NCBI RefSeq assembly: GCF_011684115.1
Contig: NZ_JAADJV010000001.1
Coordinates: 1,860,001-1,924,000, forward strand
Length of the DNA: 64,000 nt
Reading direction: 5' to 3'
From: Rahnella aceris
GTDB lineage: Bacteria; Pseudomonadota; Gammaproteobacteria; Enterobacterales; Enterobacteriaceae
Every line of letters starts with the position of its first letter. The first letter of the stretch is position 1. The notes below the pieces were generated by a model. The model was given only the letters and a program-made list of their open reading frames with translations. It was not told the origin of the DNA and did no database searches. Below, one piece after another: positions 25,197 to 34,849 of this stretch. Made by a program: the position numbers and the translations under genes.

Positions 25197-27248
25197 GTGA
25201 ATCTTTCCTGGCTCGAATGGAAAAATACTCCGTGGGGAAAAGCCACGTGGGGTCAATGGCGCTACGCCCTGCGCAATTCCATCGCGATGATACTGGCGCT
25301 TTATATCGCTTTTGAATTTCAGATGGACGAGCCTTACTGGGCCCTGACCTCGGCAGCGGTGGTGAGTTTCCCCACCGTCGGCGGCGTTATCAGTAAAAGT
25401 ATCGGGCGAATTATGGGCAGCCTGCTGGGTGCCGTGGGCGCGGTGTTTATTGCCGGACATTGTCTGAATGAGCCCTGGCTCTTCACTTTTGCCATTGCCG
25501 CATGGCTGGGGATTTGTACCTACGTCTCCAACCATTATCAGAACAACGTATCTTATGCGTTTGCCCTGGCAGGTTACACGGCGGCAATCATCGCGTTCTC
25601 CACCGTAGACGTCACCGATGCGACACAGATTTTTGATATCGCACAGGCGCGTGTCGGCGAAGTCATCACCGGTATTTTGTGCGGTGGTTTTATGATGATG
25701 GTACTGCCCAGTACGTCCGACGGTGATGCCCTGCTCACCTCGCTGCGCAAAATGCATACCCGGTTGCTGGAACATGCGCAATTGTTGTGGCGTACGGAAA
25801 TTTCAGATCAGATCAGAACGTCGCACGAAGGATTGATCGGCCAGATCCTGACCATGAATCTTCTGCGTATCCAGGCATTCTGGAGCCATTACCGCCTGCG
25901 TCGCCAAAATAATGTCGTTAATTATTTACTGCATCAGCAATTACGCATGACCAGCTACATTTCCAGCCTGCGCCGGATGCTGCTGAACTGGCCCAATCCC
26001 CCGGAAAACTTACAAGAGGTACTGGTCGTTTTGCTTGATGAACTGCGTAAGCCGGACACGGATAAATTCAAGCTGTCCAGAATTCTGCTGCATATTCAGC
26101 CACAGGATACGTCTGATTTCCGCCATCAGGCTTTCTGGCACCGTTTACGCGATTTTTGCTGGCTATATCTTCGCAGTGAACGTTGGTTGCAGCGGGTGGA
26201 AAATGCCAACGCAGCCAAAGCCGACACTCTCCAGCCACCGAAAATCAGCCATCTTGCCCAGCACACCGATACCCTTGAGGCCGCGTACAACGGGCTGCGG
26301 ACATTTTTGTGTATTGTGATCGGTTGCGCCTTCTGGATGACGACGCAGTGGGATTCAGGTGCCGGTGCGGTGGCACTGACGGCTGTCAGTTGCGTGCTTT
26401 ATTCTTCCACGGCCTCGCCGATCAGCAGTATCACGCTGTTAATAAAATCATTGGGGTTACTGTTTGTCGGCTGTTTCCTGCTGAAATTTGGGCTGATGGT
26501 CCAAATCGACAATTTCTGGGTGTTCTGCGCTTTCTTCCTGCCGATGTTAGTAACGATGCAGATGATGAAACTACAATACAAAAGTTACGCCGGTTTATGG
26601 GGGCAAATGATTGTGTTTATGGGATCTTTTTTAGCCGTCACGAATCCGCCGGATTACGACTATCAGTCTTTTATGAATGACGGCGTAGCGAAAATTGCCG
26701 GTGTGATGTTGGCCGGAATTGCCTTTCAGGTGTTAAGGCCCAGCTCTGATAAGCGCAAAAGCCGTCGCATTATCCGCGCCCTGCGTCGTGATTTTATGGA
26801 TCAGCTTAGCCGTAACCCCTCGCTGAGCCATTTCCAGTTTGAATCCCTGATTTATCACCGGATGAATCAGCTCAATCAAAGTAAAGATCACCTCTCCCGA
26901 ACCTGGTTATTACGCTGGGGTGTGGTGCTGCTTAATTGCAGCCATATTGTCTGGCAGTTACGCGAATGGGAAACCCGCTCGGATCCGCTGTCTGCGGTGC
27001 GGGATGTGTGTATTCATTGTCTGAAAGGGGTAATGACGGAGCGCGGCGTCAGCCATGAAAATCTGGACGCCACGTTGATTGAGTTAATGCGGATGAGCAA
27101 TTCACTGGCTCACCATCCGGAACCTGCAGCGCGTGAACTGGCAGGCGTGATCTGGCGTTTATACTGCTCGCTGTCACAATTGCAGCAGGCCATCTCAACA
27201 GAAGATGGCCCGGCGGATCCCGCTGTCAGCGCCACAAAACCCGCGTGA
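25197..27248 (+). CDS. ydhK: AaeB/FUSC-family efflux transporter YdhK
   Basis: A 683-aa inner-membrane protein with two blocks of hydrophobic segments (about residues 20-180 and 365-510), each followed by a cytoplasmic helical region, the layout of the fusaric-acid-resistance/AaeB family. Such pumps export aromatic acids. It begins at a GTG (25197) nine bases after ydhJ and ends 5 bases before the convergent ydhF, leaving no room for a terminator. SlyA is the probable regulator of the operon through the palindrome at 23927. Confidence 0.92.
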   Translation: MNLSWLEWKNTPWGKATWGQWRYALRNSIAMILALYIAFEFQMDEPYWALTSAAVVSFPTVGGVISKSIGRIMGSLLGAVGAVFIAGHCLNEPWLFTFAIAAWLGICTYVSNHYQNNVSYAFALAGYTAAIIAFSTVDVTDATQIFDIAQARVGEVITGILCGGFMMMVLPSTSDGDALLTSLRKMHTRLLEHAQLLWRTEISDQIRTSHEGLIGQILTMNLLRIQAFWSHYRLRRQNNVVNYLLHQQLRMTSYISSLRRMLLNWPNPPENLQEVLVVLLDELRKPDTDKFKLSRILLHIQPQDTSDFRHQAFWHRLRDFCWLYLRSERWLQRVENANAAKADTLQPPKISHLAQHTDTLEAAYNGLRTFLCIVIGCAFWMTTQWDSGAGAVALTAVSCVLYSSTASPISSITLLIKSLGLLFVGCFLLKFGLMVQIDNFWVFCAFFLPMLVTMQMMKLQYKSYAGLWGQMIVFMGSFLAVTNPPDYDYQSFMNDGVAKIAGVMLAGIAFQVLRPSSDKRKSRRIIRALRRDFMDQLSRNPSLSHFQFESLIYHRMNQLNQSKDHLSRTWLLRWGVVLLNCSHIVWQLREWETRSDPLSAVRDVCIHCLKGVMTERGVSHENLDATLIELMRMSNSLAHHPEPAARELAGVIWRLYCSLSQLQQAISTEDGPADPAVSATKPA

Positions 27249-27253
27249 AAACA

Positions 27254-28150
27254 TTAAGGTACATCAAATCCTAATGCGGCTTTACGAATGCGGAACCATT
27301 GCTGACGGGTCATTTCCAGAGACAATGACTTCAGCGCTGACTGCACGCGCCCGATTTTGCCCGAGCCGATAATCGGCAACGGCTGAGACGGCAGCCGCAT
27401 GACCCAGGCGTAGACCACCTGTTCAATAGTGTCTGCGCCAATTTCATTCGCCACAGTCTGAAGTTCATCACGCAGCGGCTGGAATTCTGTATCGCTGAAC
27501 AGACGACCGCCCCCCAGACAGGACCACGCCATCGGTTTGATACGCAGTTGCTGGCAAAGATCCAACGTGCCGTCAAGAATGGCGGGCTGATGAATGGGGG
27601 AAATTTCTAGCTGATTGGTCACCAGCGAAAACGGCAGACGCGATTGCAACAAGCTGAACTGTGCCGGGGTGAAGTTGGACACACCGAAATGTTTTACTTT
27701 GCCGCTTTTATGCAACCGCGTGAACGCCTCAGCGACTTCATCGGCATCCATCAGCGGATCCGGGCGGTGGATCAGCAATAAATCCAGATAATCGGTACGC
27801 AGATTGCGCAGTGATTGCTCCGCACGATCCACTATGTACTGCATATCCGTAATGTAATGACCGATTTTGTTGTCGGGATCTGCCGTGGTGGCGATGCCGC
27901 ATTTACTGACCAGTTGCATTTTTTCGCGCAAAGAGGGGTTAAGACGCAACGCCTCACCAAATGCCGCTTCGCACTGATAGCCGCCATAAATATCTGCATG
28001 ATCGACTGTCGTAATGCCCATTTCAATGTGCTGTTCCATGAACGCCAGAACCTGTTGCGGCGTCATGTTCCATTCCATCAGCCGCCAGTAACCACAAATC
28101 AGCGTTGAAAATACCGGCCCTTGCGGAGAAATCGGGGTGTGTGCTTCCAT
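27254..28150 (-). CDS. ydhF: Aldo/keto reductase YdhF
   Basis: A 298-aa NADPH-dependent aldo/keto reductase barrel, the same length as E. coli YdhF. The catalytic tyrosine is in DHADIYGGY (Asp-Tyr), the lysine in LVSKCG, and the nicotinamide-site pattern HFGVSNFTPAQF is present. The physiological substrate is unknown. The start at 28150 follows an AAGGGA site; the frame extends 35 codons further upstream without one. In E. coli sodC lies between ydhK and ydhF; here the two genes are separated by only 5 bases. Confidence 0.93.
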   Translation of the reverse strand: MEAHTPISPQGPVFSTLICGYWRLMEWNMTPQQVLAFMEQHIEMGITTVDHADIYGGYQCEAAFGEALRLNPSLREKMQLVSKCGIATTADPDNKIGHYITDMQYIVDRAEQSLRNLRTDYLDLLLIHRPDPLMDADEVAEAFTRLHKSGKVKHFGVSNFTPAQFSLLQSRLPFSLVTNQLEISPIHQPAILDGTLDLCQQLRIKPMAWSCLGGGRLFSDTEFQPLRDELQTVANEIGADTIEQVVYAWVMRLPSQPLPIIGSGKIGRVQSALKSLSLEMTRQQWFRIRKAALGFDVP

Positions 28151-28279
28151 TGTGAATCCCTTATATTTTCGATTTTCGACCCACAGAATACACAACGCCC
28201 GTGGTGCTGTATTGATGCGACGAGCAAGAATTGTCAGGAAGCGGACCGCCGTCACGATGGCGATAAATGACAGGTGAAA

Positions 28280-28519
28280 TCAGAACAACTCCGGTTGCTG
28301 CGGCAAGGGTTCGTCCGGCTGTTTTCCTGCACGTTGCTGGCGCAGCAGGCGTTGCTGACATAACCGCAGCACATGGCGTTTTTCTGTGTCAGTCATTTTT
28401 ATCCAGCCGAAACGCTCCTCGCGACTGCGCAGGCAGCCACGACAATAACCGCGTTCATCAGTCTGACAAATGCCACGGCATGGACTGGGGATGTCAAAAA
28501 ATTCGAGCTGCTGAGCCAC
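28280..28519 (-). CDS. ydhL: DUF1289 Fe-S-type small protein YdhL
   Basis: A 79-aa protein with the DUF1289 cysteine pattern CRGICQTDERGYCRGCLRS, suggesting a metal or Fe-S site, followed by a basic tail. It starts at GTG (28519) with a GGAGG site on the minus strand; the resulting N-terminus (M)AQQLEFFDIPSPC and the length match E. coli YdhL. An upstream ATG in frame lacks such a site. It lies between ydhF and nemA. Function not established. Confidence 0.9.
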   Translation of the reverse strand: MAQQLEFFDIPSPCRGICQTDERGYCRGCLRSREERFGWIKMTDTEKRHVLRLCQQRLLRQQRAGKQPDEPLPQQPELF

Positions 28520-28931
28520 ACACCCTCCGCAAATAACGGTGAACATTTATTCAAGACGCTTTCCTGCTATCCCGCAAGGTAATTTACGTCTTGTGTTTCA
28601 TTCTTCAAATATCTGCAACACAGATCTGCTACCGTCCGTTTAGCCGTTTTCACCTGTCGGAAAATGGCCCTACTGTTTCGCAAGCCCTCACCAAGAAAAC
28701 AGAGGTTTGCCCTCACCTCAGCCGGCACCCGCCGGCTCTTTTTCAATCTTTTTTGCCCTTAAAGTATGGATGCAAACCTGAAATCAGGATGCGTTTGGTG
28801 AAAAAGCACCGTGCGCGTAGTCACAAACAGGTCAGATGCGATAGAAAGGTGGCATTAAGAAAGGGTCGTTTGACGTGAAAGTTATCCATGAACGTCTTAC
28901 CGATCAGTCCATTAACGTCGGAGTTATTGAA
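28520..28931 (+). other. Gene-free stretch before nemA; contains a terminator-like hairpin
   Basis: This 412-base stretch has no credible gene. In E. coli the repressor gene nemR occupies this place; no trace of it was found here. At 28720-28743 the arms AGCCGGC and GCCGGCT surround a 4-base loop and are followed by CTTTTT, a good terminator shape on the plus strand about 190 bases before nemA. It could end an unannotated small RNA or act as an attenuator in a nemA leader. Confidence 0.5.
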
Positions 28932-30023
28932 ATGACCAAGCTTTTCACCCCCATTGTTGTCGGTAAAAACACGTTGTCTAACCGTGTCTTTATGGCACCG
29001 CTTACCCGTCTGCGCAGCATCGAACCGGGTGACATCCCTACACCGCTCATGGGCGAATATTACGCACAGCGCCACAGTTCTGGCCTGATCATTACTGAAG
29101 CCACTCAGGTTTCATTCCAGGCGAAAGGGTATGCCGGCGCACCTGGCCTGCATACGCCGGAACAAGTCGCTGCATGGAAAAAAATCGTGGACGGCGTACA
29201 TCAGAAAGACGGGCGCATTGCGGTTCAGCTGTGGCACACCGGACGTATCTCGCATAACAGCGTTCAGCCTGACAACCAGACACCGGTCGCGCCTTCGGCC
29301 GTCAACCCGAACACGCGGACCAGCTTGCGTGATGAGCAAGGTCACGCCATTCGTGTCGATTGCCCGACACCGCGCGCCTTAGCGTTCAGCGAAATTCCGG
29401 GGATCGTGAATGATTTCCGTCATGCTGCCGCCTGCTCCGCCGAAGCTGGTTTCGATTACATCGAACTGCATGCCGCGCACGGCTATCTGCTGCATCAGTT
29501 TATGTCTCCGGCGTCCAACCTGCGTGAAGATGAATACGGCGGCAGCATTGAAAACCGTACCCGTCTGACGCTGGAAGTGGTTGATGCTGCCATCGGGGCT
29601 ATTGGCGCTGAACGTGTGGGCATCCGCATTTCGCCAATGGGTCCCTTCAACGGGCTGGATAACGGCGAAGATCAGGAACAGGCGGCTATCTACCTGCTCG
29701 ATGAACTGAACAAGCGCAAACTCGCTTACCTGCATATCTCCGAACCGGACTGGGCTGGCGGCAAACCTTACTCCACAGAATTCCGGGCAGTGATCCGTGC
29801 GCATTATCAGGGTGTGATTGTGGGGGCCGGTGCTTACACCGCAGAAAAAGGCGAAGAACTGATCGAAAAAGGTTATATCGATGCCGTGGCATTTGGCCGC
29901 AGCTATATCGCGAACCCTGATCTGGTTGAGCGCCTGAAATCTCATGCGCCTCTCAACGAACCCAAACCGGAAACTTTCTACGGCGGCGGTGCGCAAGGCT
30001 ATACCGATTATCCGACACTGTAA
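28932..30023 (+). CDS. nemA: N-ethylmaleimide reductase (Old Yellow Enzyme family)
   Basis: A 363-aa FMN-dependent ene-reductase. Marks include the N-terminal [33 protein letters not shown], the active-site [14 protein letters not shown] (His-x-x-His) and [13 protein letters not shown] at the phosphate site. It reduces electrophiles such as N-ethylmaleimide and nitro compounds. The start at 28932 has a GGAG site; a longer frame (28875) does not. It is upstream of gloA, with a terminator in between, as part of the electrophile and methylglyoxal defence set known from E. coli nemRA-gloA, though nemR is missing. Confidence 0.95.
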   Translation: MTKLFTPIVVGKNTLSNRVFMAPLTRLRSIEPGDIPTPLMGEYYAQRHSSGLIITEATQVSFQAKGYAGAPGLHTPEQVAAWKKIVDGVHQKDGRIAVQLWHTGRISHNSVQPDNQTPVAPSAVNPNTRTSLRDEQGHAIRVDCPTPRALAFSEIPGIVNDFRHAAACSAEAGFDYIELHAAHGYLLHQFMSPASNLREDEYGGSIENRTRLTLEVVDAAIGAIGAERVGIRISPMGPFNGLDNGEDQEQAAIYLLDELNKRKLAYLHISEPDWAGGKPYSTEFRAVIRAHYQGVIVGAGAYTAEKGEELIEKGYIDAVAFGRSYIANPDLVERLKSHAPLNEPKPETFYGGGAQGYTDYPTL

Positions 30024-30050
30024 TAATTAAAAAGAGTGATTCACTTCTTG

Positions 30051-30084
30051 CAGCAGAAGAGGCCCTCCTTCTGCTGTTTTTTTT
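30051..30084 (+). terminator. Rho-independent terminator after nemA
   Basis: CAGCAGAAG (30051-30059) pairs with CTTCTGCTG (30068-30076), followed by eight T. It separates nemA from gloA, although some read-through is possible. Confidence 0.88.
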
Positions 30085-30184
30085 GGTCAGTCATTCAACA
30101 AGCCGTCGCCGTAATACAGACAAAACGGCGGCTATCAGTTAGGCTTGACCCGTTAACTCTCATCCTGCAAATAAAGAGGAACCT

Positions 30185-30592
30185 ATGCGTTTACTCCACA
30201 CCATGCTTCGCGTTGGCGATCTGCAACGTGCTATCAGCTTCTATACCGATGTTTTAGGTATGCGTTTGCTGCGTACCAGCGAAAACACTGAATATAAATA
30301 CTCTCTGGCTTTCGTCGGTTATACCGAAGAAAGTGAAGGTGCAGTGATCGAACTGACCTATAACTGGGGCGTCGACAGCTATGACATCGGCACGGCTTAC
30401 GGTCATATCGCCTTGGGCGTTGATAACGTCGCGCAAACCTGTGATGACATCCGTAATGCAGGCGGGAAAGTGACCCGTGAAGCCGGCCCTGTCAAAGGTG
30501 GATCTACCATTATCGCGTTTGTAGAAGATCCGGACGGCTATAAAATCGAGCTGATCGAATCCAAACACGCAGGTCAGGGGCTGGGGAATTAA
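30185..30592 (+). CDS. gloA: Lactoylglutathione lyase (glyoxalase I)
   Basis: A 135-aa metalloenzyme that isomerises the methylglyoxal-glutathione hemithioacetal to lactoylglutathione. The four metal ligands of the E. coli Ni enzyme are all at the same positions: His5, Glu56, His74 and Glu122. The length is identical. An AGAGGAA ribosome site precedes the ATG. It follows nemA and is closed by its own terminator. Confidence 0.97.
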   Translation: MRLLHTMLRVGDLQRAISFYTDVLGMRLLRTSENTEYKYSLAFVGYTEESEGAVIELTYNWGVDSYDIGTAYGHIALGVDNVAQTCDDIRNAGGKVTREAGPVKGGSTIIAFVEDPDGYKIELIESKHAGQGLGN

Positions 30593-30610
30593 TCTTTCCC
30601 GGACACTGAC

Positions 30611-30634
30611 AGGGGCGCAATCGCGCCCTTTTTT
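30611..30634 (+). terminator. Rho-independent terminator after gloA
   Basis: GGGCGC (30613-30618) pairs with GCGCCC (30623-30628) around AATC, followed by a T-run. Confidence 0.9.
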
Positions 30635-30717
30635 ATTGACCCATTTTTGCCACAACCCTGCAAGTGGCGGCAAAATTTGCCATAATGCGTGCTGAATTCG
30701 ATGAAGATAAGAAACTA

Positions 30718-31401
30718 ATGGCCGAGAATAGTGACATTAACGCCCTGAGAGGCCGTTTTCGTGGTTTTTATCCCGTGGTTATCGACGTAGAAACCGCCGG
30801 ATTTAATGCCAAAACCGATGCGCTGCTGGAAATTGCAGCCATCACCCTGAAGATGGATGAAGACGGCTGGCTGCAAAGCGATGAGACCGTGCATTTCCAC
30901 GTCGAGCCCTTTGAAGGCGCGATACTGGTGCCGGAAGCCCTGGCGTTTAACGGTATCGATCCGACCAATCCGTTACGCGGTGCAGTCAGTGAATATGAAG
31001 CCCTGCATGAGATTTTCAAAGTCATCCGTAAAGGGATGAAAGAGCAAAACTGTAACCGCGCGATCATCGTGGCGCACAACGCCAATTTTGATCACAGCTT
31101 CCTGATGGCAGCGGCTGAACGTGCCGGACTGAAACGTAATCCGTTCCACCCTTTTGCCACGTTTGATACCGCCGCATTAAGCGGGCTGGTGCTTGGGCAA
31201 ACGGTGCTGGCAAAAGCCTGTATCAGCGCGGGCATCGTCTTTGACAGCAGCCAGGCACATTCTGCGTTGTATGACACCGAGCGCACAGCCGAGTTGTTCT
31301 GCGAGCTGGTCAACCGCTGGAAACGCTTAGGCGGCTGGCCTCTGGCGCTTTCAGACGAAGAAGTCGAAGACGAAACAGCATCGGAAGAAAATCAGCAATA
31401 A
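30718..31401 (+). CDS. rnt: Ribonuclease T
   Basis: A 227-aa DEDD-family 3-prime exonuclease that matures tRNA and other stable RNA ends. The catalytic acids are readable in [10 protein letters not shown] (D and E), HNANFDHSF (D) and [11 protein letters not shown] (H and D). The start at 30718 gives an N-terminus like E. coli RNase T; upstream ATGs in frame (30685, 30664) would add residues not seen in the family. The C-terminus is about 12 residues longer and acidic. In E. coli the helicase gene lhr follows; here grxD follows directly. Confidence 0.95.
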   Translation: MAENSDINALRGRFRGFYPVVIDVETAGFNAKTDALLEIAAITLKMDEDGWLQSDETVHFHVEPFEGAILVPEALAFNGIDPTNPLRGAVSEYEALHEIFKVIRKGMKEQNCNRAIIVAHNANFDHSFLMAAAERAGLKRNPFHPFATFDTAALSGLVLGQTVLAKACISAGIVFDSSQAHSALYDTERTAELFCELVNRWKRLGGWPLALSDEEVEDETASEENQQ

Positions 31402-31425
31402 CAACTTTTGCACCGAACTGAAGAC

Positions 31426-31456
31426 AAAAAAAGAGCGACATCATGTCGCTCTTTTT
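31426..31456. terminator. Bidirectional terminator between rnt and grxD
   Basis: An AAGAGCGACAT arm faces ATGTCGCTCTT around one base, with an A-run on the left and a T-run on the right; it can serve both convergent genes. Confidence 0.92.
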
Positions 31457-31476
31457 ACTTTCCGGCCGAAAAACCG

Positions 31477-31836
31477 TTAGTCTTCTGTCGTATTACTCTC
31501 TTCAGAAGATTTGTATTTCTCAGCGGTTTCTTTGATCAACTGCTGCAGTTCGCCGCGCTGGAACATCTCAACCACGATGTCGCAGCCGCCAACCAGTTCA
31601 CCGTCAACCCACAGTTGCGGGAACGTTGGCCAGTTAGCAAATTTTGGCATCTCAGCACGGATGTCCGGGTTCTGCAGGATATCCACGTAAGCGAAACGCT
31701 CGCCACAGGCTGAAAGCGCCTGAACAGCCTGAGCGGAGAAACCACAGCTTGGCAGTTTCGGCGAACCTTTCATGTACAGCAGAATCGGGTTTTCAGAAAC
31801 TTGCTTCTGAATTTTTTCAATTGTTGGAGTGGTCAT
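31477..31836 (-). CDS. grxD: Monothiol glutaredoxin GrxD
   Basis: A 119-aa CGFS-type glutaredoxin (Cys31 in LPSCGFSAQA), which holds a bridging [2Fe-2S] cluster with glutathione and works in Fe-S transfer. The segments WPTFPQLWVDGELVGGCDIV carry the glutathione site. The start at 31836 has an AGGAAG site; a further in-frame ATG upstream does not. The tail is acidic and serine-rich. With the suf operon further along the window it belongs to the Fe-S supply genes. Confidence 0.96.
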   Translation of the reverse strand: MTTPTIEKIQKQVSENPILLYMKGSPKLPSCGFSAQAVQALSACGERFAYVDILQNPDIRAEMPKFANWPTFPQLWVDGELVGGCDIVVEMFQRGELQQLIKETAEKYKSSEESNTTED

Positions 31837-32298
31837 TTCTTGCTTCCTCAAGCCGGTACAGGCTGTCACGATCATTACTCTTCACGCGCAGCATAAAGAG
31901 ACGGTGCGCAATCACAATACCTTCTATTGTAACGATGGCAGCCATCAGATAAAAACGCCATTTTTTGTGGGGTCTTTCTCAATACTGGCATTTTGTTTAA
32001 CAATCTTTAATGTGTGCGCTCAGGCTCACATCTTTAAACATTCATTGAGAATAACATTTTTGGCGTTCACCGATAACGCCAGATTTGCAAAATTCCATTC
32101 TTTAACTCAAATATTAACACCATGAAAAGTGGTTATTTTTTTGACTAAAAATGGCGGTTATTTCGACATAAAAAAAGCCATTAACTTTTTCTCACAATAT
32201 GATCTAGAATCGAGTCAATTCGTGCTTTTTTGTCAGGTTCTTTTAGGCAATACTCTGACATCCCTGATGTTTAACCTACCACTCATGGTAACGAAGCT
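31837..32298. other. Gene-free divergent region between grxD and mepH
   Basis: This 462-base AT-rich stretch should hold the promoters of both genes. I see a small hairpin (TGGCGTT / AACGCCA near 32061-32082) without a T-run, but no operator I can name and no credible open frame. Confidence 0.5.
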
Positions 32299-33198
32299 AT
32301 GCGCTTACTGTTCACGCTTTTTGTGCTGCTCTTTACCCAGCTATTTCTGAATATGGCACATGCATCGCCGCAGACACGTGTTTCTGCCGATCAGCGTAAA
32401 AGCCATGTTAATCAGGCTGCACCTGAAGAACGGCGAAAGCGAAAAACGGTGGCCGCGAAAACCAGTAAAAAAACTAAAATCGCGCCAGTGACAGAACAAA
32501 AAATTCAGGACAAGAATTCGAAGAAGAAAGTTAAAAGTACCGAACTGGCTAAACGAAAGACCACGACGGAGAAAAGTGTCAAAACGACCCGGGCCGAAAG
32601 TAAAAAAGAAAAGACACTGAAGACCACGCGGGCCGAAAGCAAAACAGTGAAACACGCCAAAACCCGTTCACTCGCGAAAAACAGCACGGAAAGGGTCAGT
32701 AAAAAAGAAGCGTATGGCCGGCACCGTAAAGGTAAAAAGCCCGAAGAAGACAGCAAACCGATTACGCTAAGTGCAACGCATAAAAAACGCTATCAGCATG
32801 CCCAGCAAACGGCGATGACCAAACTGATGCATCAGGTAGGAAAACCGTATCGCTGGGGCGGAACCTCGCCGAATACCGGTTTTGATTGCAGCGGCTTAGT
32901 CTATTACGCCTACAAAGATTTGATCCGTATTAAAATGCCACGCACAGCGAATGAAATGTATCACCTGCGCGATGCGGCTCCGGTTAAACGCGGCGAACTT
33001 GAAAGCGGTGATCTGGTGTTCTTCAGAATCAATAACCGCGGCGCAGCAGACCATGTTGGTGTTTACGTGGGGAACGGCAAGTTTATTCAGTCTCCAAGAA
33101 CGGGCGAAGACATTAAAATCACCTCTCTCGGCGACGATTACTGGCAAGATCATTATGTGGGTGCACGCCGGGTAATGACGCCGAAAACGATCCGATAA
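32299..33198 (+). CDS. mepH: Murein DD-endopeptidase MepH (NlpC/P60)
   Basis: A 299-aa secreted cell-wall hydrolase that cuts peptide cross-links during growth. A signal peptide (about 1-22, ending AHA) is followed by a long, very basic, K/T/S-rich linker (about 25-160) that includes an imperfect repeat of KTTRAESK, then the NlpC/P60 domain (about 170-290). The catalytic Cys197 is in FDCSGLVYY and His252 in ADHVGVYVG; the third position is Gln264 in KFIQSP. It is somewhat longer than E. coli MepH (YdhO), mainly in the linker. The linker charge suggests binding to the anionic wall. Confidence 0.93.
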   Translation: MRLLFTLFVLLFTQLFLNMAHASPQTRVSADQRKSHVNQAAPEERRKRKTVAAKTSKKTKIAPVTEQKIQDKNSKKKVKSTELAKRKTTTEKSVKTTRAESKKEKTLKTTRAESKTVKHAKTRSLAKNSTERVSKKEAYGRHRKGKKPEEDSKPITLSATHKKRYQHAQQTAMTKLMHQVGKPYRWGGTSPNTGFDCSGLVYYAYKDLIRIKMPRTANEMYHLRDAAPVKRGELESGDLVFFRINNRGAADHVGVYVGNGKFIQSPRTGEDIKITSLGDDYWQDHYVGARRVMTPKTIR

Positions 33199-33306
33199 TA
33201 AACAATTCGTTAAGTCTGAAGTTTCGCTAATCAGCCATTGAATAGCATTTAACGAAGAGTTTCTGCAGGGAAGAGTATCGGCGGTAACGGCCACTGCGTA
33301 AAATTG

Positions 33307-33343
33307 AAAAGGGCGATTCCTGTAACAGGAATCGCCCTTTTTT
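33307..33343. terminator. Bidirectional terminator between mepH and ynhF
   Basis: AAAAGGGCGATTCCTGT faces ACAGGAATCGCCCTTTT around a single base, with T on the right and A on the left. It can end both mepH and ynhF. Confidence 0.93.
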
Positions 33344-33363
33344 ATGGCGGATCACTTACTGAA

Positions 33364-33453
33364 TCAGTTCATCACCGCAGTGAAACTGAAAGCGATAATC
33401 ATAAGCAAAGCGCATACCGTGGTGATCAACGATAATTTCAGGTTGCTGTCCAT
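33364..33453 (-). CDS. ynhF: Small membrane protein YnhF (29 aa)
   Basis: An ATG at 33453 (minus strand) behind a GGGGGG ribosome site opens a 29-codon gene, MDSNLKLSLITTVCALLMI and so on, ending at TGA 33364-33366. It is a single hydrophobic span with a short polar N-terminus. Length, pattern (compare MSTDLKFSLVTT in E. coli) and position just before purR identify it as YnhF. Function is not known. In E. coli sodB and ydhP lie between ydhO and ynhF; both are missing here. Confidence 0.85.
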   Translation of the reverse strand: MDSNLKLSLITTVCALLMIIAFSFTAVMN

Positions 33454-33725
33454 CAAACCCCCCTTTCGGATCAAATTGTGGCATTTTTTAAGCCACACTA
33501 ATTGTGTGCCAACGCATTTTCGCATAATTAACATTTAAAATCTTGTGCTGAATGACAATGTATCCCTGAGAATTTTACTTCCACTTTCCTGCATTATAAG
33601 AGAAAATTGTCGGTTAACACGCCTGTGTGCCGGTTGATTTCACCCGAGAGCATTTCACGCCTCATTCTGAAGAATCCACCCAACGATTTCACTGCCCTTT
33701 TAGAAGCCAGCAGTGAGATCCACGC

Positions 33726-33741
33726 AAGCAAACGATTAACA
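33726..33741 (+). promoter_or_regulatory. PurR-type operator upstream of purR
   Basis: AAGCAAACGATTAACA keeps the GCAAACG core and TT of the PurR consensus (AnGCAAACGTTTnCnT) and lies 47 bases before the purR start, consistent with autoregulation as in E. coli. The rest of the 334-base gap 33454-33787 shows no gene. Confidence 0.5.
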
Positions 33742-33787
33742 TAATGCTAACGTGCTGAAACACGTGAGTTCAGGAGTCATTGTTTAC

Positions 33788-34813
33788 ATGGCAACGATTA
33801 AAGATGTCGCAAAGCGCGCTGGCGTTTCCACTACAACCGTGTCGCACGTCATCAATAAAACACGTTTCGTCGCCGAAGAAACCAAAGAAGCGGTTCTCCT
33901 TGCAATCAAAGAGTTACATTACTCGCCGAGTGCTGTAGCCCGCAGTCTGAAGGTCAATAACACCAAAACGATCGGTCTGCTTGCCACCTCCAGCGAAGCG
34001 CCCTATTTTGCCGAAGTGATTGAAGCCGTAGAAAACAGCTGCTTCTCCAAAGGCTATACGCTGATTTTGTGTAACTCGCATAATAATCTGGAAAAACAAC
34101 AAGCCTACCTGCAAATGCTGGCGCAAAAACGCGTCGATGGCTTGCTGGTGATGTGCGCGGAATATCCTGATGAGTTGCTCAATATGCTCGAGGAGCACCG
34201 TTCGATCCCAATGGTGGTCATGGACTGGGGCGAAGCGCGTAAGAACTTCACCGACAGCATTATTGATAATGCTTTCGAAGGGGGTTACATGGCCGGGCGT
34301 TATCTGATTGAACGCGGTCATCGTGATATTGGGGTGATCCCGGGCCAACTGGCACGTAATACCGGCGGTGGCCGCTTCCAGGGTTTTGTGAAAGCACTGA
34401 CTGAAGCCAATATTCCGCTGCGTGACGAATGGGTGGTTCAGGGCGATTTCGAGCCGGAATCGGGCTATCAGGCGATGCATAAAATTCTGATGCAGAAGCA
34501 CCGCCCGACTGCCGTATTCTGTGGTGGCGATGTGATGGCAATGGGCGCAATCTGTGCCGCAGACGAACTGGGCCTGCGCGTTCCTCAGGATATTTCCGTG
34601 ATCGGTTACGACAATGTGCGTAACGCCCGTTACTTCTCCCCCGCGCTGACAACCGTGCATCAGCCGAAAGAACGTCTGGGTGAAATGGCCTTTACCATGT
34701 TGCTGGACAGAATTGTCAGTAAGCGTGAAGAGTCTCAGACCATTGAGGTGCATCCGAAACTGGTCGAACGCCGTTCCGTAGCCGATGGTCCGTACCGCGA
34801 TTACCGCCGTTAA
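33788..34813 (+). CDS. purR: Purine repressor PurR
   Basis: A 341-aa LacI-family repressor, the same length as E. coli PurR. The N-terminal HTH and hinge ([20 protein letters not shown], then AVARSLKVN) bind the pur box, and the periplasmic-binding-like domain (about 60-341) senses hypoxanthine and guanine. The start at 33788 is the family start; a GTG 12 codons upstream extends the frame but is not needed. It represses purine synthesis genes and, by the box at 33726, probably itself. The neighbouring punR/punC genes add purine nucleoside uptake. Confidence 0.96.
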   Translation: MATIKDVAKRAGVSTTTVSHVINKTRFVAEETKEAVLLAIKELHYSPSAVARSLKVNNTKTIGLLATSSEAPYFAEVIEAVENSCFSKGYTLILCNSHNNLEKQQAYLQMLAQKRVDGLLVMCAEYPDELLNMLEEHRSIPMVVMDWGEARKNFTDSIIDNAFEGGYMAGRYLIERGHRDIGVIPGQLARNTGGGRFQGFVKALTEANIPLRDEWVVQGDFEPESGYQAMHKILMQKHRPTAVFCGGDVMAMGAICAADELGLRVPQDISVIGYDNVRNARYFSPALTTVHQPKERLGEMAFTMLLDRIVSKREESQTIEVHPKLVERRSVADGPYRDYRR

Positions 34814-34822
34814 CAGATATCG

Positions 34823-34849
34823 AACGCCTGCAGATGCAGGCGTTTTTTT
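34823..34849 (+). terminator. Rho-independent terminator after purR
   Basis: AACGCCTGCA (34823-34832) pairs with TGCAGGCGTT (34835-34844), followed by a T-run; it lies directly before the convergent punR stop. Confidence 0.92.

Noticed and set aside
24963..25781. 272-codon open frame on the minus strand
   Set aside because: It lies antisense to ydhJ and ydhK, which have clear family signatures; codon bias of these genes opens the opposite frame.
28591..28878. 95-codon open frame before nemA
   Set aside because: It runs across the terminator hairpin at 28720-28743, has no ribosome site and no protein-like pattern.
33914..34753. 279-codon open frame on the minus strand
   Set aside because: Antisense to purR; composition is that of a shadow frame and it has no ribosome site.
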